Shown here: in pieces, positions 23,801 to 31,290 of the stretch
How positions within the stretch are numbered: position 1 is the stretch's first letter
Layout: each line of letters begins with the position of its first letter
Source of the DNA: Terebella lapidaria
Lineage: Eukaryota; Annelida; Polychaeta; Terebellida; Terebellidae
Length of the DNA stretch: 64,000 nucleotides
Direction: 5' to 3'
Assembly (NCBI GenBank): GCA_949152475.1
Contig: OX424559.1
Location: forward strand, 15,779,809-15,843,808
Program-made: the position numbers and the translations under genes
The notes under the pieces: generated by a model
Told to the model about the DNA's origin: nothing
Databases searched by the model: none
What the model saw: the letters and a program-made list of their open reading frames with translations, nothing else

Positions 23801-25022
23801 AAAGATAATATTAATATCAAGCATAACAAAAAATACTCTTCTTTCAACACTTGGGCACGTCTTGTTTAGCTGATTGTATTTGCGTGACTAGTTGTCCAGT
23901 TGATTTGGGGTGCTATGTGAGTGAGCACACGAATGAACAGCAGCTAAATGCACTGACTGTGATTGACATGATTGGTCATTTATGGATTTTTGACCAGACT
24001 CAGGACCCATAGCAGAGAGCTCTCTGGCTCAATGAACACTACATGTGACTTTCTTATATTACATGACAGAATTTCTGATACCATGAGGAACAGGTTAAAA
24101 ATCGTTAATCTTTTTTTCTGAATCAATGTATTCTGCGATTTCAGTAAATACGTTTTCACCGTGCCTTGTCTGTGTTTCCATGATAATGTATTTTGTTACT
24201 ATATACATCAATGCTTCTCCTAATAGCAGTGTATTCGTCACAAAACCAGAACTTTGTACAAAAATCATGAGCTATTGACTTCCACAAAGCCAGAAACTTT
24301 CTTTTACCAATGATTATTTTCATGTACAGTTGACATATTCATTAGGTGCATTGCTACTCATGTTGGTGAGTTAGCAAATAGGCTGAGCACGGACGACATG
24401 CACAAGGTGACAAGGCAGATGCCAAAATGCATGCATTTTTCCAGTGATAGGCCTAGGTCTACTCTAAAGCCATGAGACTTCATAATGACACATCGATTTG
24501 TTTGCTCTGTCTCCATCATTGTTTAGTATAAAATATTATTAATAATAGTTTTGATGACAAAAGTGATACACTGCTATGAAATGCATACAATTATTCACAG
24601 GAATGCACATCGGGTAATAGAATATTCACATAAAACCACTATTAAATTTTATATTACACTGATTGATGATCATTTATAAATGAGAACATTATTCATTAGA
24701 GGTTTCTGAATTATTCGAATGATATACAGGAATCGGATTCGTGAAACGCCACTGAATGATAGCTAATTTTAGCCCCCCAAAATTTTAGCTCACCTATATA
24801 CATATATGTGTATAATATGTATGTGTATACTGTTCTAATTCAAAGAATCATTGAAAAAAAATCGTTTATAATACATCATTTGATCATACTGCAGGTGGGA
24901 GATATGGACGAGCTTTGTTTGAGCAGGCTCAGGCTGCCCTATCACAGACCCGCCGCAACGGACATGACAGTGTGTGGCTGCTGCTGAACAAATATATTGA
25001 GGACATGGCTTCGAAACAATAA
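73..25022 (+). CDS. cGAS-like receptor (Mab-21 nucleotidyltransferase) fused to ankyrin repeats, gene model
   Basis: Proposed exons: 73-1458, 2793-2892, 11412-11609, 13530-13727, 13819-14016, 14112-14309, 14964-15062 (doubtful), 18828-19025, 19999-20196, 23461-23658, 24895-25022. Exon 1 ends in phase 0 and all later junctions are phase 1; the sum is 3,099 nt, exactly 1,033 codons with the stop. The N-terminal 462 residues are a Mab-21/cGAS-fold nucleotidyltransferase; the rest is an ankyrin solenoid with a short helical tail. Known family biology: cGLRs sense nucleic acid or other ligands and make cyclic (oligo)nucleotide second messengers that act on STING-type receptors. The ankyrin part probably binds a partner or ligand; that is inference. 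No zinc-ribbon (H-x5-CC-x6-C) like that of vertebrate cGAS is visible. Splicing is unproven, and two introns need GC donors. The gene may begin further upstream, because the reading frame is open back to a possible splice acceptor at 55. A catalytically silent Mab-21 paralogue is the main alternative, but the acidic triad argues against it. Confidence 0.82.
1459..2792 (+). other. Intron 1 of the cGLR-ankyrin gene
   Basis: Starts GTAAGG and ends ATCTTTCAG. AT-rich. Contains a C-run near 1851-1864 followed by CA repeats. I see no further exon or recognisable repeat in it. Confidence 0.6.
2793..2892 (+). CDS. Exon 2: linker and first ankyrin-like repeat
   Basis: Reads NKQGGDICKEREALLIEASS, then WGQVLIVEALIDSG: the helix pair and turn of one ankyrin repeat (A-x-x-x-G/W-G-x-x-x-I-V-x-x-L-I-x-x-G). 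It enters in phase 0, matching exon 1, and leaves in phase 1, matching every later exon. The acceptor TTTCAG is good. The donor CAG|GTTGGA is weak at positions +3 to +6. It switches the gene from phase 0 to the phase-1 exon cassette system. Confidence 0.7.
2893..5007 (+). other. Intron 2, first part: decayed repeats
   Basis: No exon seen. 3150-3390 shares short stretches (for example cgtaattact, ccaggtaac, acgtgggc) with the repeat at 20990-21270. Around 4083-4145, 4337-4372, 4440-4515 and 4620-4690 a core resembling gggtccgggcccgctcaag recurs, so this is a diverged tandem array of about 60-260 bp spacing. A G-run lies near 4951-4966. Confidence 0.5.
5008..8084 (+). repeat. Direct duplication, copy 1 (about 3.08 kb)
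   Basis: Begins ctatgtatgtttcgggcc and ends gcagacttatcac. Nearly identical to 8336-11390, with only scattered substitutions and a few small indels (around 6867-6927 and 7435-7470 relative to copy 2). The ends are neither inverted repeats nor flanked by an obvious target-site duplication. It may be a recent tandem duplication, a large non-autonomous element, or an uncollapsed-haplotype assembly artefact. Confidence 0.9.
6132..6428 (-). pseudogene. 98-codon frame resembling a repeat-encoded zinc-binding protein, copy 1
   Basis: Encodes FGYYRQCYQQFTKSLNKLK followed by a CxxC (CIYCEK). The YxxCYxxFT plus C-x-x-C layout recalls zinc-binding segments seen in uncharacterised, repeat-encoded proteins of marine invertebrates. 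That is recall of a family style, not a search result. It is an isolated piece and identical in both 3.1-kb copies. No function is assigned. Confidence 0.35.
8085..8335 (+). other. Unique spacer between the two 3.1-kb copies
   Basis: 251 bp absent from the rest of the window. Nothing recognisable. Its presence shows that the duplication is not a simple head-to-tail tandem. Confidence 0.7.
8336..11390 (+). repeat. Direct duplication, copy 2 (about 3.06 kb)
   Basis: Same order and orientation as 5008-8084. It ends 21 bp before ankyrin exon 3. Differences from copy 1 are concentrated in two short stretches (about 10194-10205 and 10706-10775); the rest is near identical, so the event is young. 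Confidence 0.9.
9460..9756 (-). pseudogene. 98-codon frame resembling a repeat-encoded zinc-binding protein, copy 2
   Basis: Identical peptide to the frame at 6132-6428, carried by the second 3.1-kb copy. See that entry for motifs. Short and without detectable partner exons. Confidence 0.35.
11412..11609 (+). CDS. Exon 3: ankyrin repeats (two)
   Basis: 198 bp, phase 1 in and out. Reads (G)VNINAECRVNSMSVTALCAA, CEDGHVTVAVLLIDRG, ADMELGDIKPLMVAA, RGQHLAVAELLLHRG: two 33-residue ankyrin repeats with TALxxAxxxGH and GAD. The acceptor is ATTACAG and the donor GAG|GTTCGT (weak). The second repeat has the ELGD-x-KPL opening common to all exons of this gene, which marks them as copies of one ancestral cassette. 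Confidence 0.85.
11610..12531 (+). other. Intron 3, first part: microsatellites and short degenerate repeats
   Basis: CAA/AAT repeats at about 11634-11668 and AAT/AAG repeats at 11807-11853. Between 12155 and 12330 a roughly 30-bp motif (ttacccc-a-tagtg-gtc-gaaa) occurs about three times, with another copy near 13405. No exon seen. Confidence 0.5.
12532..12918 (+). pseudogene. Fragment of a reverse-transcriptase retroelement ORF
   Basis: 128 open codons ending in a stop. Contains FPFLSSNIPMSPAYGVFVSQ, LIRY, KLLRQGY and KKFYGRHHDLVD. This order is one I recognise from the C-terminal part of a retroelement ORF common in marine invertebrate genomes (typical form SNIPSAPAYGVYISQLIRY...FYGRYNDLV). 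Only this tail is present; no catalytic RT core (YxDD) lies upstream. It sits in an intron and is taken as a fossil LINE-like fragment. The exact clade is unknown. Confidence 0.7.
12919..13529 (+). other. Intron 3, last part, with a roughly 92-bp dispersed segment
   Basis: 13065-13157 (gactttctgtcccgggacta onward) is about 95% identical to 61912-62003. The rest has nothing recognisable. The intron ends with ACGTTTCAG. Confidence 0.6.
13530..13727 (+). CDS. Exon 4: ankyrin repeats (two)
   Basis: 198 bp, phase 1. Reads (G)ADVNAESKEAGQTITALCAA, CANGHVHMAELLVGHG, ADLELGDIKPLLVAA, HEGHLDITNIMLDQG. Near-consensus repeats (TALCAACANGH, GAD). The acceptor is TTTCAG; the donor CAGG|GTTAAT is weak. 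It is only 91 bp upstream of exon 5. Confidence 0.88.
13819..14016 (+). CDS. Exon 5: ankyrin repeats (two)
   Basis: 198 bp, phase 1. Reads (G)ADVNVKRQTEAETVTALWAA, CANGHEAVAELLIEHG, ADVELGDKKSLVAAA, ENGHLGITKLLLDHG. The acceptor is TTTTCTAG and the donor ATG|GTTAAC. Exons 4-6 lie within 800 bp with introns of about 90 bp, the most compact part of the gene. Confidence 0.88.
14112..14309 (+). CDS. Exon 6: ankyrin repeats (two)
   Basis: 198 bp, phase 1. Reads (D)ANVYTECEVDGNTGTALHFA, CKSGHVAVAELLIDSG, ADKDLGDNKLLIDAV, QKGNLEIIRLLLERG. TALHFACKSGH is closest to the general ankyrin consensus. The donor AGAG|GTGAAT is good. Confidence 0.88.
14310..14963 (+). other. Intron 6
   Basis: AT-rich, ends GTGCTACAG. 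No exon, RNA gene or recognisable repeat seen. Confidence 0.6.
14964..15062 (+). CDS. Exon 7 (doubtful): single ankyrin repeat without a matching donor
   Basis: 99 bp reading (G)AEINAEDEDGFTVISTACRR, then GYLDVAQWLLEKG: a good single repeat in the same phase as its neighbours, after a proper acceptor (CTACAG). At the point where a phase-1 donor is expected the sequence is GGGGAGTC, with no GT or GC. The frame stays open to 15241 and could serve as an alternative last exon adding about 60 non-ankyrin residues. It is either skipped, terminal, or crippled by the repeat-like DNA directly behind it. Skipping it keeps the frame. Confidence 0.5.
15063..15945 (+). repeat. Repeat-like insert behind exon 7, possibly a solo LTR (minus strand)
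   Basis: 15103-15628 read on the minus strand starts TGTAACATCCC and ends TTCTTCACA, an LTR-like frame (TG...CA), but no target-site duplication is visible. The 11-mer acttgcaatca near 15085 recurs inverted near 15657. Classified only as a probable insert. No coding capacity recognised. Confidence 0.3.
15946..16070. mobile_element. 125-bp MITE with 8-bp target-site duplication
   Basis: Starts GGCCCAAGTATCATACACTG and ends with its near-perfect inverse (24-bp terminal inverted repeats, one mismatch). Flanked by an exact 8-bp direct repeat, caaatagc, at 15938-15945 and 16071-16078. An 8-bp duplication suggests mobilisation by a hAT- or P-type transposase; the terminal bases are not the usual CAG of hAT. 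Related copies lie at 20466-20584, 36273-36392 and 61789-61907. Confidence 0.85.
16079..17237 (+). other. Intron 7, middle
   Basis: AT-rich, no exon or recognisable repeat. The last part (from about 17030) leads into the module shared upstream of exons 8, 9 and 10. Confidence 0.5.
17238..17433 (+). repeat. Duplicated intron module, copy A
   Basis: Begins around gacatcttagatgatatctac and includes cagcaacttattcagctta. It matches 19583-19775 and 23085-23250. Together with the following exons it shows that exons 8, 9 and 10 arose by duplication of a block containing the exon and its upstream intron. Confidence 0.75.
17434..18575. repeat. Element with an array of about seven diverged ~150-bp repeats
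   Basis: Bounded by aggttaccagacctttggtc at the left and gttcggtaacttgtcttagc at the right, which are partly inverse to each other. The inside repeats a unit containing gaccttgaatttgac, ttcaaggtcaca, aaaatggctaatatc and caattgtgaacatatagg. It interrupts intron module A relative to copies B and C. A second, shorter copy of the family lies at about 35880-36262 (ending gtccggtaacctatctcag). It starts with a CGT trinucleotide run at 17486-17502. Confidence 0.65.
18828..19025 (+). CDS. Exon 8: ankyrin repeats (two), GC donor
   Basis: 198 bp, phase 1. Reads (G)VSLNAKMTIKGTSWTALSVA, CFSGHMAAAKLLIDHG, ADMELGDFRPLAAAA, ANGHLEVVRLLLERG. The acceptor is ATTTCAG. At the expected donor position the sequence is AGAG|GCGAGT: a GC-AG intron with otherwise strong complementarity to U1. 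If unspliced, the frame runs 29 codons further into a hydrophobic tail and stops at 19111-19113. Confidence 0.82.
19026..19998 (+). other. Intron 8, with duplicated module copy B (19583-19998)
   Basis: 19084-19110 reads SEGRMEIVV, a relic of an ankyrin second helix. 19583-19998 repeats the DNA upstream of exons 8 and 10, including the marker gggaactaggcggg. No further exon. Confidence 0.6.
19999..20196 (+). CDS. Exon 9: ankyrin repeats (two), GC donor
   Basis: 198 bp, phase 1. Reads (G)VSLDAESTFKAQSRTALCQA, CFAGHVAVAELLIDHG, ADIELGDVKPLMAAA, YRGHMEVVKMLLERG. The acceptor is ATTTCAG. The donor position reads AGAG|GCGAGC, again GC rather than GT and weaker than in exon 8. Read-through gives 31 more codons with the same hydrophobic character as behind exon 8. 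Confidence 0.82.
20257..20280 (+). pseudogene. Relic ankyrin half-repeat behind exon 9
   Basis: Reads SEGGMEIV in the frame that continues from exon 9. Matching relics lie behind exon 8 (19084-19110) and exon 10 (23721-23765), so the ancestral cassette carried more ankyrin sequence than the present 198-bp exons. Confidence 0.5.
20340..20460. repeat. Fragment of a dispersed repeat (third copy)
   Basis: Shares cgacgcatagcagttagtcg and ggcgtatag with the ends of the repeat copies at about 22480-22933 and 61185-61730. As at 61 kb, a ~120-bp MITE follows directly (20466-20584). Confidence 0.5.
20466..20584. mobile_element. MITE copy (119 bp), family of 15946-16070
   Basis: Shares the centre gtcagacggattaaat and the block with ggcattcattcagtgga with 15946-16070. 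The ends cccatgta/tacatggg are inverted but diverged. No clean target-site duplication. Confidence 0.65.
20640..21970. mobile_element. Possible DNA transposon with imperfect inverted ends, holding a GC-rich segment
   Basis: Left end gtaccggaaaccccggtaaa and right end ggcttattcacgagaattcc read as diverged inverted repeats. Just inside, tacgcccgggggcgtatttt and tacgccccaggcgtattttc are also related. The GC-rich middle (about 21000-21480) is homologous to 47395-47640 in inverse orientation. It contains no transposase frame. Confidence 0.4.
21971..22477. repeat. 101-bp minisatellite, five units
   Basis: Units start at 21971, 22073, 22174, 22275 and 22376 (101-102 bp each), beginning acccacgggtatgtctatgt. 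Each unit carries an inverted pair, aagtgtgat and atcacactt, about 16 bp apart, so single strands can fold. The units are about 95% or more alike, so the array is young. One unit-like segment occurs alone at about 61637-61740 in inverse orientation inside a larger dispersed repeat, which is probably the source. Confidence 0.92.
22478..22933 (+). repeat. Dispersed repeat, copy A (continues the minisatellite unit)
   Basis: Homologous to the reverse complement of about 61185-61640: shared landmarks are the stretch with tatcatacatacggtc, the gcgttgaccatgcac region, cgccctattcgtctgatata and gcgactagtgc. It ends near 22933. No coding sequence. Confidence 0.75.
23085..23460 (+). repeat. Duplicated intron module, copy C
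   Basis: Repeats the DNA upstream of exons 8 and 9 (cagcaacttattcagccta, gggaactaggcgggtctgta, cagtgacaa) and leads directly into exon 10. Confidence 0.75.
23461..23658 (+). CDS. Exon 10: ankyrin repeats (two)
   Basis: 198 bp, phase 1. Reads (G)VSLNVEITVNAQSMTALCGA, CSEGHVAVAELLIDHA, ADLELGDLKPLTEAA, TSGQLEVVRMLLKRG. The acceptor is ATTTCAG and the donor AGAG|GTAAAT, canonical. Exons 8 and 9, copies of the same block, have GC at this position. Confidence 0.86.
23721..23765 (+). pseudogene. Relic ankyrin half-repeat behind exon 10
   Basis: Reads GGEMEIVRLLLKRNE, a good second helix of an ankyrin repeat, but lacks the first half and splice sites. It is the best preserved of the three relics behind exons 8-10. 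Confidence 0.6.
23766..24894 (+). other. Intron 10
   Basis: AT-rich. 24400-24530 resembles 19240-19360 (ggcagatgccaaaatgcatg vs ggcgaatgccaaaattcatt; both then share aggcctag and a catcattctgtttg-like block), so the duplicated block reached this far. It ends CATACTGCAG. No exon seen. Confidence 0.55.
24895..25022 (+). CDS. Exon 11: terminal exon of the cGLR-ankyrin gene
   Basis: Phase 1 in. Reads (G)GRYGRALFEQAQAALSQTRR, then NGHDSVWLLLNKYIEDMASKQ and the stop TAA at 25020-25022. It looks like a C-terminal cap: a partial ankyrin helix pair (NGHDSVWLLLNKY) and an acidic-basic end. The acceptor CTGCAG is good. No membrane segment is visible. Confidence 0.8.
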
Positions 25023-25275
25023 AAGCGAACTACGGAGAGAGACATTGTTAGTATGTCAGTGTTTACCACCGGGCAATGGTGTCATTTTTTGAAAACCAAC
25101 TAAATAGATGACAACACATGTTATCGATAAGGGAGTCACATCTTGCATGTTGCCTGTAAACCACCAGTATACTGAATAATGCAACAGTTCCAAGTATGAT
25201 GGTTCACTACGTGTATATAAATTTCATAACTTAAAATAGCTATTGATTCAATAAACAGTATGGTGTATGATGAAT
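25023..25275 (+). other. Probable 3' UTR of the cGLR-ankyrin gene
   Basis: Runs from the stop to an AATAAA at 25250-25255. Nothing else recognised. Confidence 0.55.
25250..25255 (+). promoter_or_regulatory. Polyadenylation signal AATAAA
   Basis: A canonical hexamer about 230 bp after the stop codon, the first one downstream. Confidence 0.5.
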
Positions 25276-25414
25276 TACTGTATGATGGATTACTGCATCA
25301 CTGAGTAGACATCTATATTAAGAATAGTTTCATGTATGGCGGAGTTTCATGTATGGCGGATTACTGTATCACTACACATTTTGTTAGCATATAACCAACA
25401 GATGTCTACTGATA

Positions 25415-28400
25415 GTGCAGGTTCTTAGCAAAAAAATTGTTCACATTGTGATAAAAGCATGAAACTTTGCAGAGGGGTAGAGTATCACTCACTAATCAAT
25501 ATAAGCTAGGGAGCCATTCTCAATATGGCCTGTGGCGGATATGGCAGCCATTTTTCTTTTTGCAGTAAATCGACCTAAAACGGCCGGTTCGCGAAATTCA
25601 TTATTTCTACATATGCCTGTCAAATATTATCCAATATCCATAAAATTGGTATCAAACCGACCGGAATAACAAGGCCAACTCACTCATAATGAAAAAAGAT
25701 AATTATATTGAATGTTCTGCAGCAATATGTAAAAAGCCCAGTTTTTTGCTTGAATTTTACAAATTATTCACGGATCTCATAGTCGGGCATGTATAATAGG
25801 TGTGCCTGCATCCTCTCCTCCCCCTCCCCCGATGATTTTCTGAATTTATTTTTTTTTTAGTTATTTTCGAACACATTACTGATTATTAATACTGTTTCTA
25901 GAGACCCATCGCTGGCAAATATGGTTTTCTGCGCCGTTTTCAAAATGGCCGCCGTTGAAAACTCTGAAATCATGTTTTGGGCTATATCTCAGCTTCTGTT
26001 GCAGCTGAAGACATGGTTTTGGTGTCTATACCTATGTTTTCGATACTGGGGAATCCAATTTTATCAATGCTGAGTACCTGTGACTGTTGATGGCTTCAGA
26101 ATTACGAATGACTGACAATGAAACTGGCGAAAAGCACATTTCCAACCATTGTGCGACTGATATGAGTAGAAATCCTAAAAGAGGCCAGATTGATAGTGAA
26201 GCAGTTCCATTCCCACATATCAAGCTCAAAAGATAAGAATCAATTTACAGAATTAGTGTCAAGGTGGATTCTTTTGAATTCCTGGATACATGACTCGATG
26301 ATGAATGCGATGCTCGTTTGTGGTCTCTGGAGAATATTGCAATTTCCCGCATTCAATGTACCTAATAAGATGGTGAAAAGTACAAATGAACTGGTACTTA
26401 GGGTCTGCAGAAGCCATCATTATCAGTTGTGCATGGAATGCAACACTTTTTACTTCATATAAATCAAATCCAAGATGGCCCTCACGGCCAACAGATAATT
26501 TTTTAATTTAAGCAAGGCCTCTGCATACAAATTACCAATAATGATAAAACTAAACAATCCAATAATAGACCAGTACGGATCCTGTAATTTCCCTTCTACT
26601 GCATTGGAATCAAGGCACCATAGAATGCCATTTAAGGTCACTTCTACCACGTGTTTGTTGGTCTTATCAGCTGCCATTAACATGGTAAATATCTCTGCCT
26701 CAACAACCATGCATCAGTTTCGTTCCGCGTGACAAATGGAGCATGTTCATTGTTGATTAGTTTCCGGTTGACACAGGAGTTGCCCCTTACGTATGACAGT
26801 AATGACATGTGATTTGTTTGTCCAGAACGATATGACAGTTACCTGAAAAAAATGCAGTAGCTCAAGATAAATGTTCTATGCCATGATAGCTTTGACTTCT
26901 AGTCTCAAGGATGATTACACGGCAAATTTGGAATGGCATTTACATGTATACATTCCAAGTTAAACCTTTTTGCATTCGCAAAATTGACAAGGGTTGTGCA
27001 ATGACATTTGACATCAAGAACAAAGACATCCCTGACACAAGATATTGTGGTTAACATGGGAAATTTCTTGCCGTCTTTCTCATTCCATCCATGCCCTGTA
27101 GGGTTTTGAACAACCCCTAGTGGTTAATAGGCTCTAGTCCCTGTGCTTACGAGGTCCATCTTTATATCATAAATAAATGTTGATATCATAAATAAATAGA
27201 TTCAATGAAGGACAGCCCATATACCAATTGCATCATCACAGACCATTTGCATCGTCTCAGCTCAGATGATATTAACATATGAAGGAGGACGCGCTGTCAG
27301 ATCCAGTGAATGCATGAAATAGGATCATGAATTTATCACTGATGACATCAACGTTGTCCTTGTCGGGATGAAGCTTCTCTGTCACAAGAACAGTCATATG
27401 TAATGAATTCCTGAAACAAGTGATGTGCTAGAACAACATATCAGAAGACCTCCAATTAAGGACACGAACTAGAGCCCATTAACCAGTAGGGGCTGTTCAA
27501 AACACCACAGACCATAGATGGACTGAAACAGACAACAAAGATGGTTCCCATCCAGACCATTATGCCTTTTGTCAAGGATGTCTTTGACCTTTGTGTCAAA
27601 TGCCACTGCACAATATATAGTTCACCTTGCGAATCCAGAAGATCCAAGTTGGAATGAACATGTACGCCATTGCTCATTTGCTGTGTAATCATTCTTGAGA
27701 CTAGAGGTCAAGCTAGGATTGTCATATAATTTGTCGGGAGCTACTGCATTGTTTTCAGTTCACTGTCATACCGTTCTGCAAAAAAAAAATACACATATTT
27801 TCATGCCATACATAAGGGATAGTCATTTTTATTGTATTAAACACATCATCACGATTATGCTACTGTGTCAACAGGAAAGCTTTTCAACAATGACCATGCT
27901 TCATTTGCCATGCAGCACAAAACTGGTGGGTGTTGAGGCAGGGACCCTCCCCATGTTAATGACAGCTGATAAAACGATCAAAGAATGATAGGGAATTTTA
28001 CTGGCATTTTATTGTGCCATGACTACAATGCAATAGAAGGGAAATTACAGGGAAAGGAAATTGTAATAGTCTATTATTGGATTGTTCAGTTCCAATACTG
28101 ATAATTCTTATGCATAGACCTTGCTTATATTCGAAAATTATCTGTTGGCTTTGGTAGCCATCTTGGATTTCCCTTGTTTTCCGTGAAGTGAAAGGTATTG
28201 CATTACATGCACAACTAATAAAGATGGCTTCTGCAGTCCACAAGTACTGGTTCATGTGCATTTTTCACTTCCTTACCAGGTCAAATGACCGAAAACTGCA
28301 CTCTTTTGTAATGACTACAAGCGAGCGTCGCATTCATCATCAAATCATGTGTCCAGGAATTCAAAAGAATTCACCTTGGCACTATTTCTGTAAATTGATC

Positions 28401-29179
28401 TTTATCTTCTGAGCTTGTTATGTGGGAATGGAACTGCTTTCACTATCAATCTGATCCCCTCTCAGGGTTTCTACACATATCAATCGCACCTTGTCTGACA
28501 TTTTTAATTCTGAAGCAACCAAAAGACACAGGTACTCAGGAATGACAGATTTTGATTTTTCAGTATCAAAAACATGGGTATAGACACCAAAACCATGTCT
28601 CTACCTGCAATAGAAGCCGAGTTATGGCCCAAAACATGGTGGCCATTTTGAAAAAGGCCCAAAACAACCATTTCCGCCAGTGGTGGGTCTCTGAAATATA
28701 CCTAATAATCAATAATACAATGAAATCTAACTAAAAAAAATTGATTTCAGATGATCATGCGGTGAGGAGTGCAGGCACACCTATTGTACATGTCCGACTA
28801 CGAGATCCATAGATAACTTGTCAAAATTCAAGCAAAAAAAACCTGTTTTTTGGACATATAGCTGTGGAATGTTTGTTATAATTATCTTTTTCCGATATAA
28901 GTGGTTTGGTCTTGTTATTCCGGTCAGTTTGATACCAATTTTGTTGATATTGGATAATATTTGACATGCACAGGTAGAAACAACCAATTTCTCAAATAGG
29001 CCGTTTTAGGTTGATTTACTGCAAAAAGAAAAATGGCTGCCATATCCGCCACAGGCCATATTGAGAATGGCTCCCTAGCTTATATTGATCAGTGAGTGAT
29101 ACTCCACCCCTCTGCAAAGTTTCGTGCTTTTATCACAATGTGAACAATTCGTCCAAAATTATGAGCTAAGAACCTGCAC
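25415..29179. mobile_element. 3.77-kb foldback palindrome (long inverted-repeat element)
   Basis: Left arm 25415-27155 (about 1.74 kb) and right arm 27447-29179 (about 1.73 kb) are inverse copies at an estimated 75-80% identity, around a loop of about 290 bp. The outer ends are GTGCAGGTTCTTAGC and its inverse, each bordered by TA (TA is self-inverse, so it only weakly supports a TA target duplication). Landmarks: tggcagccatttttcttttt versus its inverse near 29025, and tgaacaacccctagtggtta versus its inverse near 27485. The arms encode matching peptide shreds pointing outward (for example ADKTNKHVVEVTLNGILW on the minus strand near 26630), so they derive from an inverted duplication of once-coding DNA. 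No transposase recognised. Confidence 0.88.
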
Positions 29180-29439
29180 TATGACTATGGTGGATCATTG
29201 TACCACTATTTAGCATGTTTGAGTACAAATGGCACGTTATGTGTGTGTTTAACAGACATCATGAATTACATGTACACTGGTCTTTACACATTAGATAAAT
29301 GTCCAGATGATATTTGTTTCATACACTCACCATGTAGTAGTGATGGCTTACTTGGACAATCTTTAATGCAAACATACTGGCTCATTATTGCAATTTATCT
29401 ATGAGTATTGTTCTAGCGATTGACTTCTGTGACAATATC
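29180..29439. other. Gap between the foldback element and a LINE tail
   Basis: No feature recognised. Confidence 0.5.
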
Positions 29440-29795
29440 ATTGATTATATGGCGATTGCGGCAACAGTTGGATACTTCACATGTTGACGAGTCACCTCGA
29501 GGAAAAATCAGTTCCGCAACGTATCCGAGAGCTACATAACCTCAAAACATTCAAAAGACAATTGAAATTTCACTTTTACATGATATATTTTAACTGAACG
29601 TGCTTTTCTTTACAAGTCACTTCTTTTTATCCAACCTTATAACCTAGTTTTTAGTCATTCGTACAAATCTATCTACCTGTTTTCAAGTCTCACAATATCA
29701 TTGTTCAGTCCATGGTATGTTTAGTGTATCACTTATGTTGTTAAGCGCTCTGAAACAGAGCGCTATATAAAAACGGTTAATAATAATAATATAAA
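29440..29795 (+). mobile_element. 3' end of a LINE with hairpin tail
   Basis: Encodes a shred resembling the C-terminal end of non-LTR ORFs (LRELHNLKTFKRQLKFHFYM) and ends in agcgctctg-aaa-cagagcgct (29744-29764), a perfect 9-bp stem, followed by tatataaa and an ATA-rich tail. This layout (stem with AGCGCT plus short tandem tail) is typical of L2/CR1-like LINE and matching SINE tails. Strongly 5'-truncated. Confidence 0.55.
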
Positions 29796-29824
29796 TGTCT
29801 GAACTGATTACTGATGAGATAATA

Positions 29825-31290
29825 TGAATTCATTGACATGGAGAAGGCATTCGACTTTTTTGACCGGGACCTACTTTTATATAGATTGTTACTGTAAAAT
29901 ATTGACGGTAAACTGTTCAAGTCGAAGAAAGCTTTACTTCATAATATCTATTCTTGTGTAAGAATAAATGCTGAGTATACGGGTTGGCTTTTGACAAATA
30001 GTATGTCAGACAAGAGGACAGTTTGCCACCAACCTTATTTGCTTTATATATTAATGACCAGGCCGGGGAAATTAAAAAGTTGAACAAATGTATAGCTGTT
30101 AATGATAGGAATATATTAATATTATTGTATGCTGATGACGTATGTACTGATGTACTTTTAGCACAGAATGAGGAAAACCTGTAAATTATGTTGGATCACA
30201 TGTACTCTTGGTGTTATTAATGGAAAATTAATCTGGACATTAAACATTGTACATATCATGCCCAAACGTTGTTTATCAGCCACCTTCAAATTTCATTTTG
30301 GTGTCAACAGTGTATCATTAGTTCATATTTATAAATATCTAGGCGTGTTTCTGAATGAACATTTAACATTTAATCATTGTGCCGCCGTATTATCTGAAGC
30401 TAGTGGTCGAGCTCTGGGAGGTATCATTAATGAATATAAAAATCTTTTAAAAAATTGTATCATTCTGGTGTAGTATCAATTACTGATTATGCTTCTGAAA
30501 GTTGGGGGGATTAGAATTTTACTGTTTGTAACAGTATTCAAAACCGTGCAATGCGTTATTAGCTGGGTGTGCACAGGTTTGCTCCAAATGCTGGAATGCA
30601 GGGTGATCTAGGTTGGCTTTCTCCGAGGTATAGATGTTTTTGATGTATGTCTGGTTTTTGGAATAAATTGTGTGTTATGTGTGATGATAGACTTGCAAAA
30701 CATATATCTATGTATGATTACTCAAATTGTTTTCAAAACAGGTCGAGTGAGATATTTGTTCTTTGTTGGGTCTGAGTGAGTTGTTTGAAAGTGGTTCTTG
30801 TATAGATGTAAGATTAATTTAACATAAACTGTTCAATGTATGTGAGGAAGAATGGTTTAATACTTCGGTTCGAAAAGAACCGAAGCTGTGCACATATGTA
30901 TTATTCAAACAAAATTTGTCCCCTGAGAATTATGACAAGTATCATTTTAATAAAACTTCAAGGTCTTCACCTAGCACAATTCCGATTAAGTATTTTACCC
31001 TTGAGAATCGCAACCGGTCGTTATACATGTATTCCAATCAATGCAAGAATATGTCAACTTTGTATTGCTAATGAAGAAAAATGATACTGAATGATATCAT
31101 GATAACTCATTTAATGATACTGAAAAACTTATAATCATTGTGATAGTGAAGTCTAGTGATAACTATTTACCTTCATTCATATCTAATGAATATAAATTTA
31201 GACAGGAAAGGTTGAGCGCTGTACCTTAACAGTTTTATTCTCTGCCATTTTGCATGTACCATGTTCGTAGTGACAAATAAGCCTTGTGAA
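29825..31290 (+). pseudogene. Decayed LINE (CR1/Jockey-like) reverse transcriptase
   Basis: In changing frames: IDMEKAFDFFDRDLL (RT finger region), LFALYINDQAGEIKKLNKC, LLYADDV (catalytic YADD near 30130), then YKYLGVFLNEHLTF and EASGRALGGIINEYKN (30318-30440), NSIQNRAM and HRFAPNAGMQGDLGWLSPRY (about 30530-30635), and LRIATGRYTCIPINARICQL (30991-31060). The order is that of a LINE RT thumb and C-terminal region. It has many stops and frameshifts and no endonuclease part, so it is a 5'-truncated, long-dead copy. Confidence 0.85.
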
